Positions 35,409-44,003 are shown, numbered from the stretch's first letter. The stretch: 64,000 nucleotides of DNA from Mycobacterium sp. (GCA_020438865.1 JAGQTU010000013.1:1-64000); one strand, 5' to 3'. Notes: a model not told the origin generated them from the sequence alone. Translations and numbers: made by a program.

Positions 35409-36131
35409 ATGTTGTATCGCTTTGCCAGCCTGGCTGCAGTTTGCCTGCTCTCCCTGGGGACGGCGCCACTCGCGTTCGCGGACCCGCCGGCCGACCCCAA
35501 CGCCGCGCCGGCCGCCAATGCCGCGCCGCCGGCCGCCGACACCGGGCCGGTGCCCGAGCCGCCCAACGGGCTGGTCCCGTCCGCCCCGCCCGGGATCCTG
35601 AACACCCCGGACGGCTGGGTCCTCAATGTCGCCGGCAAGGACGAGTCAATGGCGGCGGTCGCCTCGCTGACCAACTCACCGTGGTCTCGTGAGTACCTGG
35701 TGGACGGCACCTTCACCGGGAGCGTCACCGGCAAGGGCAGCACCAAACTGGGTGGTGGGTCGCTGGAGGCCGGCTACCAGATCGGCTGCGGCATCATCCA
35801 GGACGACATCGAGTCCATCACCGGAGCCTCGATAACCGGTGGTCTCCGCATCCCCTACCCGGCCGGCGGAACGGGTCTCTTTCCCGTGACGCTCGCGCCG
35901 CAGCTCACCCAACAGATAAAGATCGACCTCAAACCCGGCACGGTCAACATCGTCCCGGTGGGCAAGAAGTCGTTCAAGGGCACCGGTCCGCGAATCTCGA
36001 TCACCGGCTTCCGCATCAAGATCGACGGATGTGCGGGCCAGTCCTTCATCCGTTCCTACGCGACGATGACCAGCTCGACCGACAACACCGATGATGTCGT
36101 CACCTACCTCGGGGTGACCAAGGTCGTGTGA
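35409..36131 (+). CDS. MspA-family porin, copy 1
   Basis: 240 residues: signal peptide (MLYRFASLAAVCLLSLGTAP..., cleavage after AFA near residue 24), a Pro/Ala-rich segment of about 35 residues, then the porin domain. Family traits: WSREYLVDGTFTGSV, LEAGYQIGCGI (MspA has LELGYQIG), and the closing SFIRSYATMTSSTDNTDDVVTYLGVTKVV. Two Cys (YQIGCG and KIDGCAG) that MspA itself lacks probably form a disulfide. It would form an octameric outer-membrane channel for hydrophilic solutes. It is divergent from MspA at the sequence level. Confidence 0.85.
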   Translation: MLYRFASLAAVCLLSLGTAPLAFADPPADPNAAPAANAAPPAADTGPVPEPPNGLVPSAPPGILNTPDGWVLNVAGKDESMAAVASLTNSPWSREYLVDGTFTGSVTGKGSTKLGGGSLEAGYQIGCGIIQDDIESITGASITGGLRIPYPAGGTGLFPVTLAPQLTQQIKIDLKPGTVNIVPVGKKSFKGTGPRISITGFRIKIDGCAGQSFIRSYATMTSSTDNTDDVVTYLGVTKVV

Positions 36132-36147
36132 GCGGCCGCAACCTGAG

Positions 36148-36181
36148 GACAGATGCCCCCGCCGCCGGTGGGGCATCTGTC
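36148..36181 (+). terminator. Hairpin terminator after porin 1
   Basis: GACAGATGCCCC (36148-36159) and GGGGCATCTGTC (36170-36181) form a perfect 12-bp stem with a 10-nt loop, 17 bp after the porin stop, followed by TTAT. Confidence 0.8.
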
Positions 36182-36374
36182 TTATGGCACTGTGCGCCAA
36201 CAGAATCGGCGGTTATCGGGACGTGATATGGCCGGGAACGGATTCCGGACGCACAGTAGACGAATTCCGGGCCGGACCCGTTGGTGCTGCGTTCACCCAC
36301 CGGACATCGACCCCCTCGATGATCTCCGAGGAAATATCCCCGTGATCGTCCGTGACGAGAGGCGCCGAGACCCG

Positions 36375-37133
36375 ATGTTGCATCGCTTTGCCACCGTGGC
36401 CGCAGTTTGCATCCTGATCCCGATGGGACCGGCCCCGCTCGCGCGCGCCGAACCACCGGCCGATCCCGCGGTGGCCCCGGCCGATCCCGCGGTGGCCCCG
36501 GCCGATCCCGCGGTGGCCCCGGCCGATCCCGCGGTGGCCCCGGCCGATCCGGCGGCCCCACCGCCACCGCTGCCGGACACCGGTGCCGTCGCCTCCGAGG
36601 TTCCCGGTATCGCCAAGACACCCGACGGCCGGACGCTGATCGTGTCCGCCAAGGACGAGTACCAACTACCGGTGGCGCCGCTGACGACCTCGCTGTCCTC
36701 GCGCGACTGGGTGGTCGGTGGCACCTTCATGGGCAACACCACCGGTTCGGTGGCGGGCGGCACATTGGAGGCCGGATACCAGATCGGCTGCGGCGTCGAA
36801 ATGGACAAGGTCAAGCTCAACGGCCAACTCACGGTCAACCCGTTCACTCTCGGCTACACCCCGACCGCGGCCACGCCCCTCGGGTTCGGCAACGCCACGG
36901 CCGGCATCAACGGCCAGTTCGAGGTGGAGCCCCGGCCCGGCACCATCACCAACGTCACCGTCGACAAGAAGTCGTTCAAGGCGACGTCGGCCCGCATCAC
37001 CCTCAAGGACATCCACGTCAAGATCGACAACTGCGTCGGGGCCTCGTCGCTGCGCTCGTATGCGGTGCTCACCAGTTCGGGTACCGACGCCGACGACATC
37101 GTCGCCTACTACGGCGTCGCCAAGGTGTTCTGA
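36375..37133 (+). CDS. MspA-family porin, copy 2 with expanded Pro/Ala repeat
   Basis: 252 residues from ATG 36375, whose leader (MLHRFATVAAVC) and preceding GACGAGAGGCGCCGA match porin 1, showing tandem duplication. After the signal peptide comes a repeat of DPAVAPA units, then the porin domain: SSRDWVVGGTFMGNT, LEAGYQIGCGVE, KIDNCVGASSLRSYAVLTSSG, VAYYGVAKVF. The Cys pair is kept. The repeat lengthens the N-terminal linker relative to copy 1. Function as an outer-membrane channel is inferred from the family. Confidence 0.85.
   Translation: MLHRFATVAAVCILIPMGPAPLARAEPPADPAVAPADPAVAPADPAVAPADPAVAPADPAAPPPPLPDTGAVASEVPGIAKTPDGRTLIVSAKDEYQLPVAPLTTSLSSRDWVVGGTFMGNTTGSVAGGTLEAGYQIGCGVEMDKVKLNGQLTVNPFTLGYTPTAATPLGFGNATAGINGQFEVEPRPGTITNVTVDKKSFKATSARITLKDIHVKIDNCVGASSLRSYAVLTSSGTDADDIVAYYGVAKVF
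36462..36545 (+). repeat. Four exact 21-bp tandem repeats inside porin 2
   Basis: Four identical 21-bp units, each starting GATCCCGCGGTGG, encode DPAVAPA four times, followed by a degenerate fifth (GATCCGGCGGCC). Because the unit is a multiple of three, copy changes keep the frame and only alter linker length. Confidence 0.9.
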
Positions 37134-37140
37134 TTCCGCC

Positions 37141-37752
37141 ATGGACCCACACCGCAGATCCTTCTGGCACGTCGGCGTAACGGTCGCGGCTTCGGGCCTT
37201 GTCGCCACGGGGGCGGCGCTGGTGTTCGTGACCAGCGCCGCCGCGGAGCCCGCCCCACCCGCTCCCCCGGAACCGGGTGACTCCGCTCCGCCGGGCCCGC
37301 CCGCTGCCGATCCCGGCCCCGCGCTGACCCCGACGATCCCGTTCTCGAGCTACGTCGCCGGTGTGACGGGCGTGGGTTCCGAGCTGCTACTGGGCCAAAA
37401 CCCGGTTCCGGCGGTCGGCGGGACCGCGCCTGCCACGCTGCCGAGTGCCGATGTTCTGAGCGCGGCCCAACTCCTGGCGCCCCAGAACTACCGGATGCCC
37501 GCACCGGACCAGGACTCGCCGTACACGCTGACACAGGGAACGCCGCCGGGGCCGTTCGCACGCGTGGACGCCTGGAAGGGTGTGCACGCCATGGTCCACG
37601 GCGCCCTGGGCCGCATGCCGGCCGACCAGCTCGGCCAGCCACTGCCCGGGACCGCGCCACCGGCCGGGGTCAACATCCCGGCCGGGCCCGAACAGTTCCT
37701 GCCCGATCCGGCCGACGCACTGCCACCGCCGCCGGCGACCCCGCCCGGCTGA
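37141..37752 (+). CDS. Pro/Ala-rich exported protein, LLGQN family member 1
   Basis: 203 residues from ATG 37141, 7 bp after porin 2. Signal-peptide-like start (hydrophobic stretch in residues 8-34 ending SAAAEPAP), a Pro-rich linker, then SELLLGQNPVPAVGGTAP, QLLAPQNYRMPAP, and MPADQLGQPLPGTAPPAG near the end, closing in a Pro-rich tail. The next gene encodes a clear paralogue. No known domain. Its location directly after two porins hints at an envelope role. Confidence 0.75.
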   Translation: MDPHRRSFWHVGVTVAASGLVATGAALVFVTSAAAEPAPPAPPEPGDSAPPGPPAADPGPALTPTIPFSSYVAGVTGVGSELLLGQNPVPAVGGTAPATLPSADVLSAAQLLAPQNYRMPAPDQDSPYTLTQGTPPGPFARVDAWKGVHAMVHGALGRMPADQLGQPLPGTAPPAGVNIPAGPEQFLPDPADALPPPPATPPG

Positions 37753-37847
37753 TCACGACCGAGCCTGTGGGTTCGGCGGGTTCGTCGTCGCAGGCGGCGC
37801 GGGGTCAGTACGGTGTCAGCCAGGTCTGCGCATCGGGAAGGAGGCCG

Positions 37848-38426
37848 ATGAGAACACTTCGCGCAGCGGTGCCTGCGGCCGCCCTCCTGATCGGCATCGC
37901 CCTGAGCTGGCCGGTGCCGGCGGGCGCCGACCCGGCCCCTGATGAGACCACAGCACCGGCCCCGGCCACCGGCCCACCCCCGCCGTCGCGAGTGGGCAAT
38001 GTCTTGGCCCAGACCGGCCAGCCGGCCACCGGCCCCTTCGGCTTGCCGGACCTGTCCGCGCACGGCCTCGAACTGCTGCTGGGCCAGAACAGCACACCGG
38101 CAGCCCCGGGAACCGATACCGCGGTGCGGGCACCGGACCTGCGTGCGTTCGACAACCAGTACCTGCTGCCGCAGAACATCACGCCCGCCGCTCCCGGCCA
38201 GGGCGCGCTGGGGCCCGGCATCGGCTCCGAGGATCCAAACGCCTCCAACGGGAGGCTGGCCCTGCTGCGACGGCTGCATGCCATGTACGAGGCCGGTGAT
38301 CTGGAGGGGGCACTGTTGGGTCAGCGACCCGCCGAACAGCTCGGCGAGCCACTGGCCGGGACGGCCCCGGCGCCGGGCAGCTACCCTGCCGACCCCGCTC
38401 CGCTGCCACCTCCGCCACCGGGTTGA
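37848..38426 (+). CDS. Pro/Ala-rich exported protein, LLGQN family member 2
   Basis: 192 residues from ATG 37848 with GGGAAGGAGG upstream. Signal peptide ending PAGADPAP near residue 28. It shares with the previous protein LELLLGQNSTPAAPG, QYLLPQNITPAAPG, a helical RLALLRRLHAMYEAGD corresponding to the earlier KGVHAMVHGALGR segment, and RPAEQLGEPLAGTAPAPG. The two are tandem paralogues. Function unknown; likely periplasmic or outer-envelope. Confidence 0.75.
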   Translation: MRTLRAAVPAAALLIGIALSWPVPAGADPAPDETTAPAPATGPPPPSRVGNVLAQTGQPATGPFGLPDLSAHGLELLLGQNSTPAAPGTDTAVRAPDLRAFDNQYLLPQNITPAAPGQGALGPGIGSEDPNASNGRLALLRRLHAMYEAGDLEGALLGQRPAEQLGEPLAGTAPAPGSYPADPAPLPPPPPG

Positions 38427-38526
38427 GCCGGCGAATGCGGCAGTGCTCGAGCACGTTTGACAGGCCGCGCGACATCAACCCGACCGCAAAGGTGGAAGCC
38501 CTCATTACTGCTAGCATCCGAAGCTT

Positions 38527-39516
38527 ATGCCCGCGATTCCGCCGCGCCTGATCGTCGAGCCCGACGACGGCCTGGAGCCGGTCCGCGAGTTCATCGCGAC
38601 CGCGCAAAAGTCCTTACTGATAAAGCAATTCACCTACACCGAGCCCAGCCTCATCGAAGCGGCGATCGACCGCAAGAAGGCCGGTGTCGACGTACGGGTA
38701 ATGCTCAACGCGCAGCGCTCGGGCGGCGACCGGGCCAACGACGAGAGCTTCGAACAACTCAAGAGCGCCGGTATCGACGTCCAGTGGGCGAGCCCGAAAT
38801 TCTATGTGACCCATGAGAAGTCGATCGTCGTCGACGAGCAGGCGGCCATGGTGGCCACCTACAACCTGATGATCAAGTACTTCACACTGACCCGCGACTA
38901 CGGGATCATCACCCACGACCCCGAGCATGTCGCGCAGATCGTCGACGTCTTCAACGCCGACTGGGAGCACCGCGACTTCACTCCCTCTCACCACGAGGGC
39001 CTGCTGTGGAGCAACTCCAATTCGCGCTACCACATGGCGCGGTTCATCGACACCGCCGAACGCAAGCTCTACATCCAGCACCCGAAATTCGTCGACGCCG
39101 TCATCCTGGACCGCATCGCGGCCGCCGCCGACCGCGGCGTCCGGGTGCGGGTGCTGTGCGGCGGCAAGCACGGCATCAGCGACTGGGACAAGCTCGACAC
39201 CTTCTCCTCGCTGCGCACGCTGAGCCGGTTCGGCGCCGAGGTGCGCAAGCAGAAGAACCTGCGGGTGCACGCCAAGCTGCTGATCGTCGACGGCGAACGG
39301 GTTCTGGTGGGCTCGATGAACATCGACCGCAGCGCGTTCGACCTGCGTCGGGAGTTGGGCATCATGACCGACGATCCGGTCGTCGTGCGGCGGCTCAAGG
39401 ACGTCTTCAAAAGCGACTGGCTGATCTCGCACCACTACGAGGCACCAGACCCCCTCGATCAGACCCCGATCGTCGAGGACGACTTCCCGCACGACGCGGA
39501 TCTGGTTCATGAATGA
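38527..39516 (+). CDS. Phospholipase D-like (HKD) protein, cardiolipin-synthase type
   Basis: 329 residues, two HxKx4D motifs: THEKSIVVDEQ (H96, K98, D103) and VHAKLLIVDGERVLVGSMNID in the second half. Both are complete, as needed for a phosphatidyltransferase or phosphodiesterase. No signal peptide or membrane span is obvious, so it is cytosolic or peripheral. Possible roles are cardiolipin-synthase-like or nuclease. The stop overlaps the first transporter gene by 8 bp, an unusual operon partner. Confidence 0.85.
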   Translation: MPAIPPRLIVEPDDGLEPVREFIATAQKSLLIKQFTYTEPSLIEAAIDRKKAGVDVRVMLNAQRSGGDRANDESFEQLKSAGIDVQWASPKFYVTHEKSIVVDEQAAMVATYNLMIKYFTLTRDYGIITHDPEHVAQIVDVFNADWEHRDFTPSHHEGLLWSNSNSRYHMARFIDTAERKLYIQHPKFVDAVILDRIAAAADRGVRVRVLCGGKHGISDWDKLDTFSSLRTLSRFGAEVRKQKNLRVHAKLLIVDGERVLVGSMNIDRSAFDLRRELGIMTDDPVVVRRLKDVFKSDWLISHHYEAPDPLDQTPIVEDDFPHDADLVHE

Positions 39517-40078
39517 GAACGAATCGGTCCTGCAGAAGATCTCGCTGCTGGAGATGGCGCTGACCTTCAACCACATCGCACTCGCCTCGTTCGGCGGCGG
39601 GCTGGGGGCGTGGTCGCGCGAGGTGATCGTCGTCGAGAAGCAGTGGATGGGCGAGGAGGAGTTCCTCAGCGCGATGACGATGTGCCGGATCATGCCCGGC
39701 GCCAACCAGGTGAACCTGGCGGTGTTCATCGGCACCACGATGCGCGGGATTCCCGGGGCGATCGCGGCCCTGGTCGGGCTGTGCCTGGTTCCGGTCGCGA
39801 TCATCCTGACGCTGGGCTTCGTGTACTTCACCTTCAAGGAGGTGCCGTCGGTGAAGGGGGCGCTGCACGGCGCCTCGGCGGCCGCCGTCGCGCTGACCCT
39901 GGCGATGGTGATCAAGACCGGCAAGAAATGCCTGACCGGGGTGATCCCCATCGCGTTCTTCCTCGCCAGCTTCGTCCTCAACGGCATCCTGCGGTGGCCG
40001 TTGCTGGAGGCGCTGGGCCTGCTCGCGCCGCTGAGCCTGATCTGGGCGTGGCCCCGGGAGAAGTCGGTCGACGCGTGA
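39509..40078 (+). CDS. Chromate-transporter (CHR) family protein, N-terminal-type half
   Basis: 189 residues from ATG 39509. A CHR domain: FNHIALASFGGGLGAWSREV (the FGG/GGG hallmark), EFLSAMTMCRIMPGANQVNLAVFIG (PG motif), and five to six hydrophobic spans. This is the short-chain type, needing a partner half-protein, here the next gene. CHR proteins export chromate or related oxyanions, possibly in exchange for sulfate. The true substrate cannot be deduced. It ends in GTGA overlap with the partner. Confidence 0.85.
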   Translation: MNENESVLQKISLLEMALTFNHIALASFGGGLGAWSREVIVVEKQWMGEEEFLSAMTMCRIMPGANQVNLAVFIGTTMRGIPGAIAALVGLCLVPVAIILTLGFVYFTFKEVPSVKGALHGASAAAVALTLAMVIKTGKKCLTGVIPIAFFLASFVLNGILRWPLLEALGLLAPLSLIWAWPREKSVDA

Positions 40079-40620
40079 AGACCTACCTGGCCATCATGAG
40101 CATGTTCGGCTCCCTGTCGCTGCTCTCGATCGGCGGCGGCAACGCGGTGCTGCCGGAGATGCACCTGCAGGCGGTCAGCGGGCACCACTGGTTGACCAAT
40201 TCCCAGTTCGCCGACGTCTTCTCGATCTCCCAGGCAGCACCCGGGCCGAGCATCCTGATCGTGGCGCTGGTCGGCTACGCGGCCGGCCTGGGGGTCGCCG
40301 GGGTGGCGGGCGGCATCATCGGCGGGGTGATCGCCACCGTGGCGATGGTGGTGCCCGCCGCGATCCTGATGTACCTGGTCACCCTGTCCTGGCAGAGGGC
40401 GCAGAAGTCCAAGCTGCGCCGGGCCGTCGAGAAGGGCTTCGCGCCGTTGACCGTCGGCCTGATCATGGCCACGTCGCTGGTCATGAGCAGGGCAGCCGAC
40501 CACGACTGGCGTGCCTACCTGGTCACCGGCATCGCCACCGTCATCTTCGTCCGCACCGACACCAACCCCCTGATCGTCGTCGGTGCGGCCGCACTGCTCG
40601 GTTACGTCGGCTTCGTCTGA
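40075..40620 (+). CDS. Chromate-transporter (CHR) family protein, C-terminal-type half
   Basis: 181 residues from GTG 40075, overlapping the preceding stop by 4 bp. MFGSLSLLSIGGGNAVLPEMH and FSISQAAPGPSILIVALVGYAAG are the corresponding CHR motifs of the second half. About five membrane spans. Together with the preceding protein it forms a heteromeric transporter of the short-chain CHR class. Confidence 0.85.
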   Translation: MKTYLAIMSMFGSLSLLSIGGGNAVLPEMHLQAVSGHHWLTNSQFADVFSISQAAPGPSILIVALVGYAAGLGVAGVAGGIIGGVIATVAMVVPAAILMYLVTLSWQRAQKSKLRRAVEKGFAPLTVGLIMATSLVMSRAADHDWRAYLVTGIATVIFVRTDTNPLIVVGAAALLGYVGFV

Positions 40621-40728
40621 GGACCGCCGAGCCGGTCATCCGGTTCTCGCCGGGGCCCGCCGGACGATAGCGTTTGACCGCAGCCGCGCAGCCGACGCCG
40701 GCACCGAGGCCCACAGGAATGATCCGCA

Positions 40729-43101
40729 ATGCGAGTTGACGGCCGGGACGTCATCGTCTCGGGCAGCCTGCTGCAACCACTGACCCGGCGGACCAACGAC
40801 ATCGTCCGACTCGGGCTGGCGACGGTGTTCCTGGTCGTCGTCGTCACCAGCTCGCTGATCACTCGCAACGACTGGGTCGGGCTGGAGAAGTCGGTGTCGC
40901 GGATCGTCGGTGTACTGACGCCGACGCAGTCCAATCTGGTGTACCTGCTGTACGGGGTCGCGATCTTCGCGCTGCCGTTCCTGATCCTGATCGGATTGAT
41001 CGTCGCGCGGCAGTGGAAGATGCTCGGGGCCTATGCCGCGGCCGGCTTCATCGCGGTGTTCTCGCTGTCGATCACCGGTAGCGGAATATCCGCGCCGCGC
41101 TGGCATTTCGACCTGTCCGAACGCCTGTCCACCACGCTGTCGCAGTTCCTCGACGACCCGCGGTGGATCGCGATGCTCGCCGCCGTCCTGACCGTGTCCG
41201 GGCCGTGGCTGCCGGCCCGCTGGCGCCGATGGTGGTGGGCGCTGCTGCTGGCCTTCGTGCCGATCCACCTCGTCGTCAGCGCGATCGTGCCCGCCCGCTC
41301 GCTGCTGGGGCTGGCGGTCGGCTGGTTCGTCGGAGCGCTGACGGTGCTCGTCGTCGGCACCCCGGCGCTGGAAGTGCCGCTCGACGGGGCGATGCGCGCG
41401 CTGTCCCGCCGCGGCTTCCTCGTCCACGCCCTGACCGTGGTGCGACCCGCCGGCCATGGGCCCCTGGAACTTTCAGCGACCGACGAGTCCGGCTCGATCG
41501 CCGTCGTCGAGCTCTACGGACCGAACCAGCGCAGCGGCGGGGCGCTGCGGCAGGTCTGGCGGTGGCTCAAGCTGCGCGGCAGCGAGACCGGACCGCTGCA
41601 GGCGTCCCTTCGGCGCGCCGTCGAGCATCGCGCGCTGATGACCATCGCCATCGGCGACCTCGGGGTGGCGAATACCTCCAGCATGGCGGTCGCCGGGCTC
41701 GAACGCGGGTGGACCTTGTACGCCCACACTCCCCCGCGGGGCACCCCACTCGACGAATCAACCGAGGACGAACTCGTCGCCAGCGTGTGGAGTTCACTCG
41801 GTGTGCTGCACCGCCACCAGATCAGCCATGGCGACCTGCGCCGCAGGGAGATCACCGTCGAGGGCGGCAAGACGCTGTTCGGCGGCTTCGGCAACTCCGA
41901 ATACGGCGCCTCGGACGAACAGCTGCAGTCCGACATCGCCCAGCTGCTGGTGACGACCACCGACAAGTTCGGCGCCGAGGCGGCGGTGCGCGCCGCCATC
42001 GACGCCCTGGACAAGGACACCGTGCTCACCGCGTCCCGCCGGCTCACGAAATCGGCTGTGCCGAAGCGGATCCGCACTTCCGTCGATGATCCCAAGGCCC
42101 TGATGACCGCCGCCCGCGACGAGGTGAAGAAGCAGACCGGGGCCGACAAGATCCAGCCGGAGACGATCACCCGGTTCTCCCGCAAGCAGTTGATCCAGAC
42201 CGTACTGCTCGTCGCGCTGGTCTATGTCGCCTACCCGTTCATCAGCACCGTGCCGACCTTCTTCAACGAGTTGGGCGCCGCCAACTGGTGGTGGGCGCTA
42301 CTCGGCCTGATGGTGTCGGCGCTGACGTACGTCGGTGCGGCAGCGGCGTTGTGGGCCAGCGCCGACGGTGTGGTGAGCTTCCGCAACCTGGTGATCATGC
42401 AGTTCGCCAACACGTTCGCGGCGACCACGACACCGGCCGGGGTCGGCGGGTTGGCACTGAGCACCCGGTTCCTGCAGAAGGCGGGCCTGGGCACCCTGCG
42501 CGCAACCGCGGCCGTCGCGCTGCAGCAGTCGGTGCAGGTGATCACCCACGTCGCCCTGCTGCTCTTCTTCAGCGTGGCGGCCGGTGCGTCCGCCGACCTG
42601 TCCCACTTCGTGCCGAGCGCCACCCTGCTCTATCTGATCGGCGGGATCGCACTGGGCGCGCTGGGGGCATTTTTGTTCGTGCCCCGGCTGCGCCGGTGGC
42701 TGGGCACGGCGGTGCGGCCGAAGCTCAAGGAGGTCGGCGGTGAACTCCTCGAGCTGATGCGCGAACCGAAGCGACTCGGCGTGATCGTACTCGGTTGTGC
42801 GGCAACGACGCTCGGGGCGGCGCTGGCGCTGTGGTCCAGCGTCGAGGCCTTCGGTGGCGGCACGACGTTCGTGACGGTCACCGTGGTGACGATGGTCGGT
42901 GGAACCCTGGCTTCGGCGGCACCCACCCCGGGCGGTGTCGGCGCGGTGGAGGCCGCACTGATCGGCGGCCTGGCGGCGTTCGGCGTGCCCGCGGCCATCG
43001 GCGTGCCGTCGGTGCTGCTCTACCGGGTGCTGACCTGCTGGCTGCCGGTGTTCGTGGGCTGGCCGATCATGCGTTGGCTGACCGCCAGGGACATGATCTA
43101 G
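40729..43101 (+). CDS. Large membrane protein: PAP2-like N-terminus, kinase-like centre, MprF/UPF0104-like flippase C-terminus
   Basis: 790 residues. Residues 1-225 hold about six spans; RSLLGLAVGWFVGALTV is a degenerate PAP2-like tail. Residues 230-460 are cytosolic and kinase-like: SHGDLRRREITVEGGKTLFGGFGNSE recalls a catalytic loop (HGD) and a DFG loop, but Asp of DFG is Gly, so it may be a pseudokinase. Residues 490-790 form a set of spans of the lysylphosphatidylglycerol synthase membrane region, with NTFAATTTPAGVGGLALSTRF and ASAAPTPGGVGAVEAALIGG, the paired PxGxG motifs of this flippase family. A lipid or polyprenyl-lipid flippase role is inferred. Single gene. Confidence 0.8.
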   Translation: MRVDGRDVIVSGSLLQPLTRRTNDIVRLGLATVFLVVVVTSSLITRNDWVGLEKSVSRIVGVLTPTQSNLVYLLYGVAIFALPFLILIGLIVARQWKMLGAYAAAGFIAVFSLSITGSGISAPRWHFDLSERLSTTLSQFLDDPRWIAMLAAVLTVSGPWLPARWRRWWWALLLAFVPIHLVVSAIVPARSLLGLAVGWFVGALTVLVVGTPALEVPLDGAMRALSRRGFLVHALTVVRPAGHGPLELSATDESGSIAVVELYGPNQRSGGALRQVWRWLKLRGSETGPLQASLRRAVEHRALMTIAIGDLGVANTSSMAVAGLERGWTLYAHTPPRGTPLDESTEDELVASVWSSLGVLHRHQISHGDLRRREITVEGGKTLFGGFGNSEYGASDEQLQSDIAQLLVTTTDKFGAEAAVRAAIDALDKDTVLTASRRLTKSAVPKRIRTSVDDPKALMTAARDEVKKQTGADKIQPETITRFSRKQLIQTVLLVALVYVAYPFISTVPTFFNELGAANWWWALLGLMVSALTYVGAAAALWASADGVVSFRNLVIMQFANTFAATTTPAGVGGLALSTRFLQKAGLGTLRATAAVALQQSVQVITHVALLLFFSVAAGASADLSHFVPSATLLYLIGGIALGALGAFLFVPRLRRWLGTAVRPKLKEVGGELLELMREPKRLGVIVLGCAATTLGAALALWSSVEAFGGGTTFVTVTVVTMVGGTLASAAPTPGGVGAVEAALIGGLAAFGVPAAIGVPSVLLYRVLTCWLPVFVGWPIMRWLTARDMI

Positions 43102-43123
43102 GTCGGTACTCTTGGCGCCCGTG

Positions 43124-43903
43124 ATGTCGAAGGCACCCTGGCACGACCTGACCGGCCACGTGGCACTGGTCACCGGTGGCAACGGCGGGATCGGTCTCGG
43201 CATGGCACGCGGGTTGCGGCAGGCCGGAGCGACGGTCGTGATCTGGGGCACCAACGCCGACAAGAACGACGCCGCGGTGGCGGACTTGACCTCGGACGGC
43301 CGGGACGCTCCGGTGGGCGCATCCGTGGTCGACGTCAGCGACGAGACGGCGGTGACGGACGGCGTCGCGGCGACGGTGGCCCGGTTCGGCCGGATCGACT
43401 CGTGTTTCGCCAACGCCGGGGTGGGGCCGCGTCCCACCGGCATCGAGACCATGTCGACCGAGGAGTGGCGCCGGGTGATGGCCGTCAACCTCGACGGGGT
43501 GTTCTACACGGTGCGCGCCGTCGCCGCCCAGATGAAGTCGGGCGGCAGCGGCGGCTCGATCGTCTTCACCAGCAGCGTGTCGGTCAGCGACGGGATGGCG
43601 TTCTCCACGCACTACGCCGCCGCCAAGAGCGCGCTGGTGGCGATGGCACGCGCACTCGCGGTCGAACTGGCGCGCGACAACATCAGGGTCAACGCCCTGG
43701 TGCCGGGCTGGACCATGGCGGCGATGACCGAGCCGCTGCTGGAGTCATCGGCCGCGAAGGCGAAGATCTTGCCGCGAATCCCCTTGCGGCGCTGGGGAAC
43801 TCCGGAGGACTTCGAGGCAATCGCGGTGTGGCTGGCCGGGCCCGGCTCGGCGTACTTCACCGGGCAGACGCTGGTGATCGACGGCGGTTACTCCGTCTTC
43901 TGA
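43124..43903 (+). CDS. Short-chain dehydrogenase/reductase
   Basis: 259 residues from ATG 43124 (GTG 43121 and TTG 43112 are also in frame). VTGGNGGIGLGMARGL (cofactor), NAGVG, catalytic Ser in TSSVSVSDGMAF, Tyr in HYAAAKSAL, LVPGWTMAAM and a C-terminal SAYFTGQTLVIDGGYSVF as in classical FabG-like SDRs. Substrate unknown. Its stop is 1 bp from the 3' end of the convergent tRNA-Leu gene. Confidence 0.87.
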   Translation: MSKAPWHDLTGHVALVTGGNGGIGLGMARGLRQAGATVVIWGTNADKNDAAVADLTSDGRDAPVGASVVDVSDETAVTDGVAATVARFGRIDSCFANAGVGPRPTGIETMSTEEWRRVMAVNLDGVFYTVRAVAAQMKSGGSGGSIVFTSSVSVSDGMAFSTHYAAAKSALVAMARALAVELARDNIRVNALVPGWTMAAMTEPLLESSAAKAKILPRIPLRRWGTPEDFEAIAVWLAGPGSAYFTGQTLVIDGGYSVF

Positions 43904-43904
43904 G

Positions 43905-43987
43905 TGCGGGCGGAGGGACTCGAACCCACACGCTCTTTCGAGCAATGGCACCTAAAGCCATCGCGTCTGCCATTCCGCCACGCCCGC
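43905..43987 (-). tRNA. tRNA-Leu (anticodon TAG)
   Basis: Minus strand: acceptor arms GCGGGCG (43987-43981) and CGCCCGC (43912-43906) pair perfectly, discriminator A at 43905. Anticodon TAG lies in TTTAGGT, with a T-loop of GGGTTCGAGTCCC and a long variable arm (TGCTCGAAAGAGCG), as in class II leucine tRNAs. Length 83 nt without CCA, which is not encoded. A TAGACT -10 box lies 11 bp upstream (43998-44003). Confidence 0.95.
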
Positions 43988-43997
43988 AAGACGCCCG

Positions 43998-44003
43998 AGT
44001 CTA
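43998..44003 (-). promoter_or_regulatory. -10 box of tRNA-Leu
   Basis: TAGACT on the minus strand, 11 bp upstream of the tRNA 5' end. It sits in the 43-bp gap between the tRNA and the homing-endonuclease-like gene, so the two divergent genes share this short region. Confidence 0.5.

Noticed and set aside
36462..36545. Tandem repeats considered as a CRISPR-like array
   Set aside because: Units are contiguous without spacers, in frame within a porin gene, and code for a Pro/Ala linker.
43905..43987. tRNA-Leu as a prophage or island attachment site
   Set aside because: No integrase gene and no repeated tRNA 3' segment was seen nearby. The homing-endonuclease-like gene is on the 5' side.
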